Assembly: GCF_000520815.1 (NCBI RefSeq) | Contig: NZ_ASRY01000030.1 | Coordinates: 1-46,420 of the forward strand | Reading direction: 5' to 3' | DNA length: 46,420 nucleotides | Source: Paenibacillus maysiensis | GTDB lineage: Bacteria; Bacillota; Bacilli; Paenibacillales; Paenibacillaceae | Shown: piece after piece, positions 25,286-33,352 of the stretch | How the letters are laid out: each line of letters starts with the position of its first letter | Numbering within the stretch: the stretch's first letter is position 1 | Made by a program: the position numbers and the translations under genes | Notes under the pieces: generated by a model | What the model saw: the letters and a program-made list of their open reading frames with translations, nothing else | Database searches by the model: none | Told to the model about the DNA's origin: nothing

Positions 25286-25837
25286 CTAATCTGTATATAC
25301 ACCGTTAAACCTGCTTTGCCACATTGGAGTTACCGTAATACGGAAGCGGACTTTCAGTTCCTCCGGCAAGTCCGCACCTTCCCGGCTTCTCAACTGATCC
25401 AGCGCTTCACTCGTCCACTCGTTCCGGCGTATGTCAGATGCCAGCAGCAGATGCCGTTCTCCTGACCATTCGTCCTGCGTTACTACCCGAAGTAGTAATT
25501 GCCTTACATTCGTCGTTCCATAAAAACTAAAGGCGGCAATCTCCGCCATATTTTGATAGATTTCAAGCGGGGCGGTTTCTTCCTTGGATAGCTTTACATC
25601 CAGAGTCAGGACTGAACGTTCCCAGCTTACGCTGGCAATCGGTGTCGTCAAAGGAAGCTCCTTCAGCGTGTCCACCAGATTGTCATCGGTCAGCAGCACC
25701 CGCTGCTGCGACGATATCGTGGCCTGTGTCTCACGAACAGCTGCGGTTCCAGAATCCAGCGCCTGTAAGGATGGAAGCAGTACAGCAGCAGCAGTGGTTA
25801 TAAGAATTGAGCCACCTAGCACAATCCAAGGTTTCAT
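25286..25837 (-). CDS. Hypothetical exported or membrane-anchored protein
   Basis: A 183-residue protein with one hydrophobic N-terminal segment (residues 4-23, WIVLGGSILITTAAAVLLPS), which is a signal peptide or anchor. The remaining domain is mixed alpha/beta and presumably outside the membrane. I do not recognise a family. The start has GGGGAGG 6 nt upstream. It lies between mtrB (terminated at 25907-25931) and hepS, a place occupied by no gene in B. subtilis. No lipobox, cysteine pair or catalytic motif is visible. Confidence 0.65.
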   Translation of the reverse strand: MKPWIVLGGSILITTAAAVLLPSLQALDSGTAAVRETQATISSQQRVLLTDDNLVDTLKELPLTTPIASVSWERSVLTLDVKLSKEETAPLEIYQNMAEIAAFSFYGTTNVRQLLLRVVTQDEWSGERHLLLASDIRRNEWTSEALDQLRSREGADLPEELKVRFRITVTPMWQSRFNGVYTD

Positions 25838-25906
25838 CAGAGCCTCCCCTGACCCCTACCCTGTTATGGGTTTGCTAACGGTAAAGGTCCTCACTCTCAT
25901 TGTACA

Positions 25907-25931
25907 ACAAAAAAAAGCAGGCTATGCCTGC
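25907..25931 (-). terminator. Terminator of mtrB
   Basis: On the minus strand GCAGGC-ATA-GCCTGC is followed by eight T residues, beginning 3 nt after the mtrB stop. Confidence 0.9.
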
Positions 25932-25934
25932 ATT

Positions 25935-26165
25935 TTAATCCTCCGTATCCACGACTCCGTGTTTGGTCATCACAACGGCCTTGCCGCGAATTTTAATAGC
26001 AGAGGTATGATCGGTAAATTGGACGATCAGCACCTCACCCTTGTCCAATTTTTCTGAATGATGCAGGCGTGTATCCTGCCCTCTTGTCAGACCAAAAACC
26101 TGACATCCGTTGCTTTTCGCTTTAATCACAACGTACTCACTGCTACTCGTCACATTATCTTCCAT
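25935..26165 (-). CDS. mtrB: trp RNA-binding attenuation protein TRAP
   Basis: A 76-residue protein that closely matches B. subtilis TRAP (75 residues), which forms an 11-subunit ring, binds tryptophan between subunits and wraps (G/U)AG-repeat RNA. All key residues are present at +2 numbering: T27, Q49, T51, H53 and S55 for tryptophan, and K39, K58 and R60 for RNA ([20 protein letters not shown] and [13 protein letters not shown]). ATG 26163-26165 has a GGGGGGA about 8 nt upstream; an ATG two codons earlier is too close. Its target array is at 15865-15923. In B. subtilis folE (mtrA) precedes mtrB; here it does not. Confidence 0.95.
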   Translation of the reverse strand: MEDNVTSSSEYVVIKAKSNGCQVFGLTRGQDTRLHHSEKLDKGEVLIVQFTDHTSAIKIRGKAVVMTKHGVVDTED

Positions 26166-26319
26166 ATCCATTTCCCCCCTGAGAGCCGAAGCTATACTTT
26201 TTATGATGGAGATTCGAGCTTGTTTTGTCAACTACATGCTTCGGACACTAACTGCAACAATTACCGCGTCCCGAGCCATACTATCCGTGCAGCCCCCGAT
26301 AACGAAAGGAGCGAATCTG

Positions 26320-26493
26320 ATGAAAAACTATCGTCCCGCTAATCTGAGCCCTGCCCAAGTAGAGAGGCTTCAGCAGTTGGAGCACGAATTTGCCGAACTG
26401 ACAGGTGAACCGCTGGTGCTGATCGCCTATGCCTCACGGAACGACAGAACCGCTTCCCCTTCTTCGTCCCGCATTGCATCTGCTACGGAATAA
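26320..26493 (+). CDS. Small hypothetical protein on the opposite strand
   Basis: A 57-residue open frame on the plus strand with a convincing AAAGGAGCG ribosome site 7 nt before ATG 26320-26322. The product (MKNYRPANLSPAQVERLQQL at the start, then EHEFAELTGEPLVLIAYA) has an amphipathic helix and a short beta-like segment, with a Ser/Thr-rich tail; it has no cysteine and no membrane segment. It is divergent from mtrB and convergent with hbs, and ends at the terminator 26507-26534. Function is unknown. It is one of the few rightward genes in the window. Confidence 0.6.
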   Translation: MKNYRPANLSPAQVERLQQLEHEFAELTGEPLVLIAYASRNDRTASPSSSRIASATE

Positions 26494-26502
26494 CAGGACA
26501 AA

Positions 26503-26538
26503 AAGAAAAGGCCGTGAATCAAATTCACGGTCTTTTCA
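26503..26538. terminator. Bidirectional terminator between hbs and the small plus-strand gene
   Basis: CCGTGAAT-CAA-ATTCACGG with flanking AAAAG/CTTTT makes a stable hairpin. On the minus strand it is followed by TTTTCTTTTT, and on the plus strand by a shorter T-run, so it can serve both convergent genes. Confidence 0.85.
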
Positions 26539-26563
26539 GCGCAATGGGAATATGTAAGAAATC

Positions 26564-26836
26564 TTATTTAATTCCGTCCTTGAGCGCTTTACCCGGTTTA
26601 AATGCCGGAATTTTGCTCGCAGGGATTTCGATTTCTTCTCCTGTTTGCGGGTTACGTCCTTTACGTGCAGAACGTTCACGAACCTCAAAGTTCCCGAAAC
26701 CTACCAGTTGTACCTTGTCTCCGCTTTGCAGCGCTCCGGAGATCGCTTCGAATACAGCGTCAATGGCTTTAGTTACGTCCTTTTTGGACAATTCAGTGCT
26801 TTCGGAAACCTGATTGATCAAATCCGTTTTATTCAT
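26564..26836 (-). CDS. hbs: HU-type DNA-binding protein
   Basis: A 90-residue histone-like protein of the HU/IHF family that bends and compacts DNA as a dimer. The family pattern is complete: [20 protein letters not shown], the [28 protein letters not shown] beta-arm region (about residues 43-70) and [14 protein letters not shown] at the end. ATG 26834-26836 follows GGGAGGTGAATATT. The longer open frame to 27097 is leader sequence; that 250-nt leader shows no other gene. In B. subtilis hbs also lies between spoIVA and mtrB. Confidence 0.96.
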   Translation of the reverse strand: MNKTDLINQVSESTELSKKDVTKAIDAVFEAISGALQSGDKVQLVGFGNFEVRERSARKGRNPQTGEEIEIPASKIPAFKPGKALKDGIK

Positions 26837-27093
26837 AATATTCACCTCCCAATTCAAGTGTAGTCCAGCATTAAGGTTATCGGTGTTGTAGAACCGATAT
26901 GAAGTCGCCTGTATAAAATAACCCGGGCGGCATATGCCTTCCATAATGTTATCATCTGTTTCCGTTTCGCCGTTAAATATACATAGAATATACCTAACCT
27001 CCGCAATATAGAGACAATATCGCCGAAACTGGCGTTTTATGGCACCCTTCTTGCGTGGAACAAGGTTTATAGTAATACAGTCCACAGACAATT

Positions 27094-28080
27094 TCAAGTA
27101 CGGCGACGGTTTAGCACATAAAAAGTGACGGCCAGCGCGAGCACCAGCACAACTCCTTTAACGATTTTATGGGTAAAATACGGCACATTCATCATAGTCA
27201 GGCCGTTCACCAATACCCCGATCAGAACCGCCCCGATAAACGTACCCATGACATTCGGTTTACCCGCTCCAAAGACCGAAAAACCGACAAAAACCGCCGC
27301 TACCGCCTCCATAAGCAAAGGAGAGCCAGCACCAATTTGACCAGAACCTACACGAGAAGCATACAAAATCCCGGCAATGGCTGCAAAAACACCGGAAGCA
27401 ACATAAGCAAGCATTTGAACCTTATTTACGCGTATACCCGATAATCTTGCTGCTTCCTTATTCCCTCCAGTCACATACATTTGACGCCCATGCTTCGTGT
27501 AGGTTAAGAAAATATGCACTGCCGCTACCGCTAACAGCAGAAAAATAACCGAAATCGGGATACCCAGCCACTTCCCTTGTCCCAGAATAAGAAAAGCAGG
27601 AGATATTTCCCCTGGTGCCTTGCTACCATCAGGAAACTGCATATGATTATAAATGGTATAACCCTGAGCATAAGTTTCATGAGTGCCATCTATAATGTAC
27701 ATAATCGCAAGGGTGGCCAGCATATCCGGAATATGAAGCTTGATGATTAGCCACGAATTCAGAAGCCCGACAGCCGCTCCGATCAACAAAGATACGATAA
27801 TAACCACCGCAACAGGCTGCTCATACCAGACCATCAGCGAAGCCGAAACGACGGTCGTTAGAGACACCGTAGCACCGACCGAAAGATCAAAACCGTCTAC
27901 GATGAGAGACAATGTCACACCAATTGCGACAAAAGTCACAATCGCAATAGAGCCAAGAATGTCCATCAAATTATCATACGTCCAGAAATAGGGCAATGTG
28001 GCTGAAAAAAACGCCAACACACCCATAATTACGACTACAGCCCCATAACGAAAGGAGACGTTTAACCATTTTTCTTTCAT
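27094..28080 (-). CDS. Sugar-type ABC transporter permease
   Basis: A 328-residue integral membrane protein of the BPD-type-2 (RbsC/AraH/XylH) permease family with about eight to ten helices. The family signature stretch [18 protein letters not shown] (about residues 61-78), [19 protein letters not shown] and [34 protein letters not shown] are present. It would form the membrane channel for the ATPase encoded just upstream, with which it overlaps by 4 nt. The substrate is probably a sugar or sugar-like compound but cannot be read from the sequence. Confidence 0.9.
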   Translation of the reverse strand: MKEKWLNVSFRYGAVVVIMGVLAFFSATLPYFWTYDNLMDILGSIAIVTFVAIGVTLSLIVDGFDLSVGATVSLTTVVSASLMVWYEQPVAVVIIVSLLIGAAVGLLNSWLIIKLHIPDMLATLAIMYIIDGTHETYAQGYTIYNHMQFPDGSKAPGEISPAFLILGQGKWLGIPISVIFLLLAVAAVHIFLTYTKHGRQMYVTGGNKEAARLSGIRVNKVQMLAYVASGVFAAIAGILYASRVGSGQIGAGSPLLMEAVAAVFVGFSVFGAGKPNVMGTFIGAVLIGVLVNGLTMMNVPYFTHKIVKGVVLVLALAVTFYVLNRRRT

Positions 28081-29594
28081 GAATGCACCTCTTCACCGCC
28101 GCTGGCATACAACAGAAGCTGTTCCTGCTCCACTTCGCCCCGCGCAAATTCCTTTATTATTTTCCCGTCATACATCACTGCAATTCGATCACCAATGCCG
28201 ATACCCTCAGCAAATTCACAGGTTAAATAGATGACCGCTTTTCCCTGAGCAGCCAATTCACCAATGATACGGAAAATATCACTTTTCGCTCCGATATCCA
28301 CACCCTTGGTCGGCTCGTCAAAAACAAACACTTCTGCCCCGGAATGCAGCCATTTACCTATCGCAACCTTTTGCTGATTCCCGCCACTCAAATATTTAAC
28401 GTTCTGGCGCAGAGATGGCGTCTTAATGCCAAGGGAAGCAACGACTTCGCTACCGTTCGTACGTTCTTTGCGACGACTAATAAAACCAAGTACACTCAAC
28501 TTGCCCAATAGCGGAAGACTAAGGTTTCGTTCTACCGTCTCTTCGATGAATACACCTTGCTTGCGCCGTTCCTCAGGTATGGACACAATCCCCTGAACGA
28601 TCGCGTCCGCAGGCTCTCTCAGACGAATGGAACGACCTTTGAAGACCAGTTTCCCCTTATCGGGCTTATCCGCGCCTGTAAGAAGCCGGGAGAGCTCCGT
28701 TTTACCCGCACCGACCAAACCTACGATAGACAAGATTTCCCCGCGTCTGACCTCCAAATCGATACCGTGAACTCGTAATCCCTTGTGAAGCCCTATGGCT
28801 TCCAGCACCGTTTCACCGATAGAAGCATCCGTTTTCGGAAATTCCTCCTCAAATGTTTTACCAAGCATATGCGTAACGATGTCATCTACATTCAAATCGG
28901 AGGATGGGCCGGTGAACACTCGCTCTCCATCACGCATCACCGTAACACGGTCGCTGTGTTCAATGACCTCTGGCAATCGGTGGGTGATAAGAATACATGC
29001 AATGCCCTCTGCCTTGAGCGTATGAATCGTACGGAATAAACGCCGCGTTTCTTCTTCACTGAGTGGCGCTGTAGGCTCATCGAAGATGATCATATTCGCT
29101 TGCTGTGTCAAAATACGCGCAATAAGCACAAGCTGCTTTTCTGCCAACGTCAACTCAGATACGTATTGCCTTACGTCAATATCGGCCTCCAGCCGTTCCA
29201 ACGCCTCGCGCGCACGTTTGCGCATGGAACCCGGCGCAGTCCACCAGCGTCCTTCAGGTGCAGACAAATCATCCAGAACAATGTTCTCCGCGACGCTCAG
29301 CTGCGGCACAAGCGCTGAATCAATTTCCTGATAGACACAGTGAATTCCCGCTCTCTTCGCCTCCCACGGCGAACCAATGCTCAGTTCCTTGCCTCCTGCA
29401 ACAATGCTCCCCTGATCGGAACGATACGCGCCGGATAAAATTTTCATCAGTGTACTTTTACCTGCTCCGTTTGCGCCCAGCAGAGCGTGAATTTCGCCGC
29501 CATGCACCGTGAAATCCACGGATCGTAGCGCATCCACACCAGCAAACTGTTTGCTGATTTTCTTCATTTCCAGTGTATACACTTGTGAACTCAT
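28077..29594 (-). CDS. Sugar-type ABC transporter ATPase with two nucleotide-binding domains
   Basis: A 505-residue RbsA/MglA-type ATPase. The first domain has Walker A GANGAGKST (about residues 37-45), a degenerate signature around VSELTLAEKQLV, and Walker B MIIFDEPTAPL. The second has Walker A-like GLVGAGKTE (about 290-298), signature YLSGGNQQKVAIGKW and Walker B VFVFDEPTKGVD. Two fused domains are standard for monosaccharide importers of this class. It follows the binding-protein gene after a UUCG hairpin that may lower its expression relative to that gene. Confidence 0.93.
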   Translation of the reverse strand: MSSQVYTLEMKKISKQFAGVDALRSVDFTVHGGEIHALLGANGAGKSTLMKILSGAYRSDQGSIVAGGKELSIGSPWEAKRAGIHCVYQEIDSALVPQLSVAENIVLDDLSAPEGRWWTAPGSMRKRAREALERLEADIDVRQYVSELTLAEKQLVLIARILTQQANMIIFDEPTAPLSEEETRRLFRTIHTLKAEGIACILITHRLPEVIEHSDRVTVMRDGERVFTGPSSDLNVDDIVTHMLGKTFEEEFPKTDASIGETVLEAIGLHKGLRVHGIDLEVRRGEILSIVGLVGAGKTELSRLLTGADKPDKGKLVFKGRSIRLREPADAIVQGIVSIPEERRKQGVFIEETVERNLSLPLLGKLSVLGFISRRKERTNGSEVVASLGIKTPSLRQNVKYLSGGNQQKVAIGKWLHSGAEVFVFDEPTKGVDIGAKSDIFRIIGELAAQGKAVIYLTCEFAEGIGIGDRIAVMYDGKIIKEFARGEVEQEQLLLYASGGEEVHS

Positions 29595-29619
29595 GGTACC
29601 TCCCTCACGCCTGCTTATG

Positions 29620-29642
29620 ATAAAAGCGCGCCGAAGCGCGCC
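29620..29642 (-). terminator. UUCG-loop hairpin between binding protein and ATPase genes
   Basis: On the minus strand GCGCGC-TTCG-GCGCGC followed by TTTTAT lies between the binding-protein stop (29662) and the ATPase start (29594). It probably acts as a partial terminator or 3'-end stabiliser, giving more binding protein than ATPase. Confidence 0.75.
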
Positions 29643-29661
29643 TTGTGCTTTATCCTAAAGT

Positions 29662-30765
29662 TTATTTGGCCGTTTCATATTCTTTCATCCAATCCTTGTA
29701 GCCTTGCTCGCTTTGGCCCCATCCCTTTACATATTGAGACAGCTCGGATGTGGAAATTTGCTTATCCGGCAATGCTTCGCGCTGCACATATACCGCCTTC
29801 AATACCACTTGCTCCTCCGGGTTGTCCCCGTGCAGCTTCTGATATGCATAGCGCACTTGTACACGTCCGATATCTGTCGGATCTACAGCCGCCGAAGCTA
29901 CCCAAGGATTTTTCGGGTCCTGAATCATTTGCAGATCCTCGTCACTCATATCAATGCCGTAGACTTTAATTTCCGTGCGTCCAGCTTGCTGGATGGCGCG
30001 TGCTGCCCCTTTAGCAAATTCATCCCAAGCAGTCCAGACCGCTGTAATTTCACCCTTAGGATATTGTTTCAACACAGCCTCCATTTTGGCTTGGGTGTCC
30101 AAAGCTGGATTCTGAGCTGAGCCAAAAGTTGCAATTTCTTTAATGTCCGGGTTGGCTTTCAAAAACTTATCGTAAGCAACTTGACGGCGCTCCATCGGTG
30201 CAAATCCGGCAACCCACACTTTTACAATGTTACCTTTGCCACCGATATCCTTTTTCATTTGCTCCAGCGTCAGCTCGGCCATGCTTTGGTCGTCCTGTGA
30301 AAACACGACAGCCCCTGGAACGTTGACCGCAGCATCGAAGACGATAACCGGGATATTGCGGGAAACCGCTTTTTTCAACCCTGTTTCCAGTAACGCATCA
30401 CCATGATCCGTCAATATGACATCAAACTGCTGGTTAATCGCGCTATCAAGCAGGGAGGCCATTTTTGCCTTGTCGTTGTCTGCTACAAACTTGGTCAGCG
30501 TGCCTCCAAATTTCTTAACTTCCTCTTCCACGCCCTGAACATACTGCTGAGAGAACGTGCCTGTGTTAAACTCCATAATTAATGCAACCCGTTTGCCTTT
30601 TAAATTTAAGCTGTCTGTTTTGGCATCTGTTGTGTTCAATCCTGTACTGCTTGTCCCTTGAGCACCGCTCTCTGTTTTCGGCGCACCACATGCAGTGACC
30701 AGCAAAACCAGCACCAGCAGCATCATAGCTCCTAGTCCTAGCTTCTTGTTTTTTTGGGTATTCAT
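29662..30765 (-). CDS. Sugar-type ABC transporter substrate-binding lipoprotein
   Basis: A 367-residue lipoprotein. The signal peptide ends in the lipobox LVTAC with the acylated Cys at residue 26, followed by a Gly/Ser/Thr-rich linker. The mature part is a periplasmic-binding-protein type 1 domain (about 55-345; GKRVALIMEFNTGTFSQQYV, NRNIPVIVFDA-like hinge, AVWTAWDEFAKGAARAIQQAG), related to ribose-family binding proteins. It is the first gene of the importer operon and has a good sigma-A promoter at 30816-30844. The ligand is unknown. Confidence 0.92.
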   Translation of the reverse strand: MNTQKNKKLGLGAMMLLVLVLLVTACGAPKTESGAQGTSSTGLNTTDAKTDSLNLKGKRVALIMEFNTGTFSQQYVQGVEEEVKKFGGTLTKFVADNDKAKMASLLDSAINQQFDVILTDHGDALLETGLKKAVSRNIPVIVFDAAVNVPGAVVFSQDDQSMAELTLEQMKKDIGGKGNIVKVWVAGFAPMERRQVAYDKFLKANPDIKEIATFGSAQNPALDTQAKMEAVLKQYPKGEITAVWTAWDEFAKGAARAIQQAGRTEIKVYGIDMSDEDLQMIQDPKNPWVASAAVDPTDIGRVQVRYAYQKLHGDNPEEQVVLKAVYVQREALPDKQISTSELSQYVKGWGQSEQGYKDWMKEYETAK

Positions 30766-30815
30766 GTTTCGTTTCCCCCTCGTTCATTCAACAAAATGAT
30801 TCAAATTTGATACTT

Positions 30816-30844
30816 AATATATCGCGTTAAACCAAGTATGTAAA
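30816..30844 (-). promoter_or_regulatory. Promoter of the ABC importer operon
   Basis: On the minus strand TTTACA (30844-30839) and TATATT (30821-30816) are 17 nt apart, about 51 nt before the binding-protein start. A short palindrome TGCAA-N3-TTGCA lies further upstream at 30891-30903 and might be a regulator site. Confidence 0.75.
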
Positions 30845-30904
30845 TAGGTTTTATGAATATAAAAATATTTTCCGATCTCATATGACAAAATGCAACAATT
30901 GCAT

Positions 30905-30944
30905 ATCAAAATAACGCAAAGAGCGGATAGCTCTCTGCGTTATT
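30905..30944 (-). terminator. Terminator of spoIVA
   Basis: AATAACGCA-AGAGC (30910-30924) pairs with GCTCT-TGCGTTATT (30930-30944), one mismatch, with TTTTG following on the minus strand. It lies 30 nt after the spoIVA stop. Confidence 0.85.
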
Positions 30945-30974
30945 GTTTCTTACACGATTTTCATTAACTTTTGC

Positions 30975-32453
30975 TTAAAGGATGATGGCAATCAGACCAC
31001 CTGAGCCTTCGTTAATAATGCGGCCCAGCGTTTCCTGAAGTTTGTAGCGTGCGTTGTCCGGCATCATTGCAATCTTGCCCTGAATGCCTTCACGCACAAT
31101 GGAATGCAGCGAGCGTCCGAAAATATCCGACTCCCAAATTTTGATCGGGTCATTTTCAAAATCCTGCATCAGATAGCGCATAAGCTCCTCGCTTTGCTTC
31201 TCTGTTCCGATAATCGGAGCAAATTCCGATTCCACATCGACACGGATCATGTGTATGGAAGGTGCTGTTGCCTTGAGCCGCACACCAAACCTTGTACCCT
31301 GACGAATCAACTGTGGATCGTCTAGTGCCATCTCGGACAACGACGGCGCGGCAATGCCATATCCCGTTGTCTTGACCATTTCCAGCGCCTCGGCGAAGCG
31401 GTCGTACTCCCGTTTGGCATGGGCAAAATCCTGCATCATTTGCAGCAAATGATCCTTGCCGCGAATCTCTACCCCTACGACTTCGACCAAAATCTGGTCA
31501 TACAGCTCATCGGGAGCATACAGATCAATTTCAGCTACACCCTGCCCCATATTCATCCCGCTCAATCCGGCCCTGTCGATGAATTCATATTCCATAAACT
31601 GGCCAACCACTCGATCTACATCACGCAGGCGTCGAATATCTTTAACCGTATCGCGAACGGAATTTTCATAATTGCTACGCAGCCAGTGCTCTTCGTTCAG
31701 AACCATGACCCAGCTCGGTAGGTTCACATTCACCTCATGCACCGGAAATTCATACAATACTTCACGAAGTACGCCTGTAACATCATCTTCTGTCATAGTC
31801 GCCGCGCTGAGTGTCATGACTGGTATATCGTACTTGGCAGCCAGCTCACTGCGAAGCTGGAGTGTTTCATCACTGCGCGGATGCGTGGAATTGATGACCA
31901 GCACAAACGGCTTGCCTACTTCTTTCAACTCCTCAATGACTCGCTCTTCCGACTCTACATAAGAGCTACGCGGGATTTCCGCAATCGTGCCATCTGTCGT
32001 GACGACAACACCGAGCGTCGAATGCTCCTGAATGACCTTGCGAGTGCCAATCTCCGCCGCTTCCTGAAACGGAATCGGTTCTTCAAACCATGGCGTGGAG
32101 ATCATCCGCGGGCCATTTTCATCCTCGTACCCCTTCGCACCCTCTACTGCGTATCCTACACAGTCGACCAGACGGACATTCACATCCAGTCCTTCCGTTA
32201 CTTTGATCTGGACAGCATTATTCGGTACGAATTTAGGCTCCGTCGTCATGATCGTTTTCCCTGCCGCACTTTGTGGCAGCTCATCTACGGCGCGGGCACG
32301 GTCCGCCTCACTTGTAATGTTCGGCAGAACAATTGTCTCCATAAACCGCTTGATAAACGTTGATTTACCTGTTCGGACTGCGCCGACGACCCCAAGATAA
32401 ATATCTCCTCCGGTGCGTTCGGCAATGTCTTTAAAAATGTCCACTTTCTCCAA
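30975..32453 (-). CDS. spoIVA: Stage IV sporulation protein A, spore coat morphogenetic ATPase
   Basis: A 492-residue protein that polymerises on the outer forespore membrane using ATP and forms the base layer of the spore coat. It is nearly colinear with B. subtilis SpoIVA: the start MEKVDIFKDIAERTGGDIYL, the P-loop GAVRTGKS (residues 24-31), VDCVGYAVEGAKGYEDENGP, the FDR-like middle and the strictly conserved C-terminus RIINEGSGGLIAIIL that binds the membrane and SpoVM. The start is TTG 32451-32453 behind GAGGAGGGG. Its place near hbs agrees with B. subtilis. Confidence 0.98.
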   Translation of the reverse strand: MEKVDIFKDIAERTGGDIYLGVVGAVRTGKSTFIKRFMETIVLPNITSEADRARAVDELPQSAAGKTIMTTEPKFVPNNAVQIKVTEGLDVNVRLVDCVGYAVEGAKGYEDENGPRMISTPWFEEPIPFQEAAEIGTRKVIQEHSTLGVVVTTDGTIAEIPRSSYVESEERVIEELKEVGKPFVLVINSTHPRSDETLQLRSELAAKYDIPVMTLSAATMTEDDVTGVLREVLYEFPVHEVNVNLPSWVMVLNEEHWLRSNYENSVRDTVKDIRRLRDVDRVVGQFMEYEFIDRAGLSGMNMGQGVAEIDLYAPDELYDQILVEVVGVEIRGKDHLLQMMQDFAHAKREYDRFAEALEMVKTTGYGIAAPSLSEMALDDPQLIRQGTRFGVRLKATAPSIHMIRVDVESEFAPIIGTEKQSEELMRYLMQDFENDPIKIWESDIFGRSLHSIVREGIQGKIAMMPDNARYKLQETLGRIINEGSGGLIAIIL

Positions 32454-32801
32454 TGAAATCCCCTCCTCAAAAGTCTCCGAAGGAAAAATGCTTAAAGAGC
32501 ATCCGCTTCGTGTTCAACCAACTGCTTGATCCCAGATGCGGCAGAACAGCCTTTAAAATGCCCGGAAGTCGTCCGCCGCCGAGATTCAGGAGACTGATGG
32601 AATCGGCGAAACGGCGTAAACTCGTACATGCATTTGGACTGATACCATCATATGTATCCCCTCCGTAAAATATGTTCAGGTTTTTGAAAAAAATAGAGTT
32701 CGTCACAGCGATTACTGCAAAACGATATTTTACGTTTGGGTCCACTCACCTAATATATGCGTAGCGGGGTTTCCCCATGACTTCGACGCTAGATTTATAA
32801 T
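32454..32801 (-). other. Leader region of spoIVA with possible short reading frames
   Basis: Together with 32802-32951 this is the second-longest gap without a firm gene. On the minus strand ACGGAGGGGATACAT precedes ATGATG (32646-32651), a strong ribosome site for a 21-codon frame that stops at 32586. The other frame (stop at 32467) reads on as RRFADSISLLNLGGGRLPGI and so on, without its own start signal. This may be a leader peptide or a decayed gene. A GGGG-TTT-CCCC hairpin lies at 32766-32776. A GATACATA sequence resembles a sigma-E -10 box, but I see no -35 at the right distance. Confidence 0.35.
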
Positions 32802-32912
32802 AAAAAAAGGATGTTTCTCTGACTCTCTATGCAACTCATACCCATTTTGAGAACACTTTTTTGAGGGTTCACTTGGGGATATAAGCTTCATAGTCGTCGG
32901 ATAACATCCTTT
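32802..32912 (-). ncRNA. Candidate structured RNA or extended terminator after the ferredoxin gene
   Basis: Read on the minus strand, four helices stack in order: AAAGGATGTT (32912-32903) with AACATCCTTT (32815-32806), GAC..CTATG with CATAG..GTC, AT-ATCCC with GGGTAT, and GTGAAC with GTTCTC (one mismatch). Seven T residues follow the last arm (32802-32808). The rod has about 110 nt, far longer than the other terminators in this window, so it may be a structured 3' untranslated region, a riboswitch-like element or an independent RNA. I see no clear promoter directly before it and cannot match a known family. The minimum claim is that it ends ferredoxin-gene transcription. Confidence 0.5.
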
Positions 32913-32951
32913 GTTTCTTATTCTTTGAGTTTAGGCTTTTGAGTTTAAGCT

Positions 32952-33302
32952 TTACCACAGTTCGTCTTCCTGCGCCTGACGCTCAAGCTGTCGCCGAACA
33001 GCCGCCTTGAGCTTATCCTCCGGTATCGTCACCTCAACATCACTCTGGGCGCGAGCCTGACAGGACAAGCGGATGCCTTCATCCAGCAGAGGTCCCAGCT
33101 TGCGACGCTCTGCATCACTTGGCTGGCCTGCGTGTACAGCCCATTCCTGTGAAATATTCACCTTGCACATGAGACAGGCCGCTTTTCCATCACAACGGGT
33201 TGGAATATACACGTTCGCTTTACGTGCGGCCTGGAGCAATGTCGTGCCTTGACCGACCTGTACGCGCCTGCCGGACGGCTTAAACGTAATCTGCACATCC
33301 AT
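32952..33302 (-). CDS. 2Fe-2S ferredoxin-like protein
   Basis: A 116-residue protein of the plant-type [2Fe-2S] ferredoxin fold. The cluster ligands are in PTRCDGKAACLMCKV (Cys pattern C-x5-C-x2-C, about residues 37-46) with the fourth cysteine in IRLSCQA (about residue 80). The first 30 residues give the beta-grasp (ITFKPSGRRVQVGQGTTLLQAA). The C-terminal 30 residues are a charged helical tail. The electron-transfer partner is unknown. ATG 33300-33302 has GGAGGACCGTTC upstream; the frame is open to 33380 without a better start. Confidence 0.88.
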   Translation of the reverse strand: MDVQITFKPSGRRVQVGQGTTLLQAARKANVYIPTRCDGKAACLMCKVNISQEWAVHAGQPSDAERRKLGPLLDEGIRLSCQARAQSDVEVTIPEDKLKAAVRRQLERQAQEDELW

Positions 33303-33352
33303 GAACGGTCCTCCATTCTTGTAGCAACCACAACCCTGCCAATTACAGCCTT

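Noticed and set aside
26837..27097. Longer N-terminus for HU beginning at 27097
   Set aside because: HU proteins start at MNKTDLI-type sequence, and ATG 26834-26836 has GGGAGGTG directly upstream.
32755..32800. Resemblance of TAGCGGGGTTTCCCC on the plus strand to the 3' half of a GEMM c-di-GMP riboswitch
   Set aside because: The conserved 5' half of that riboswitch is missing and no plus-strand gene follows. It is better read as a simple GGGG/CCCC hairpin.
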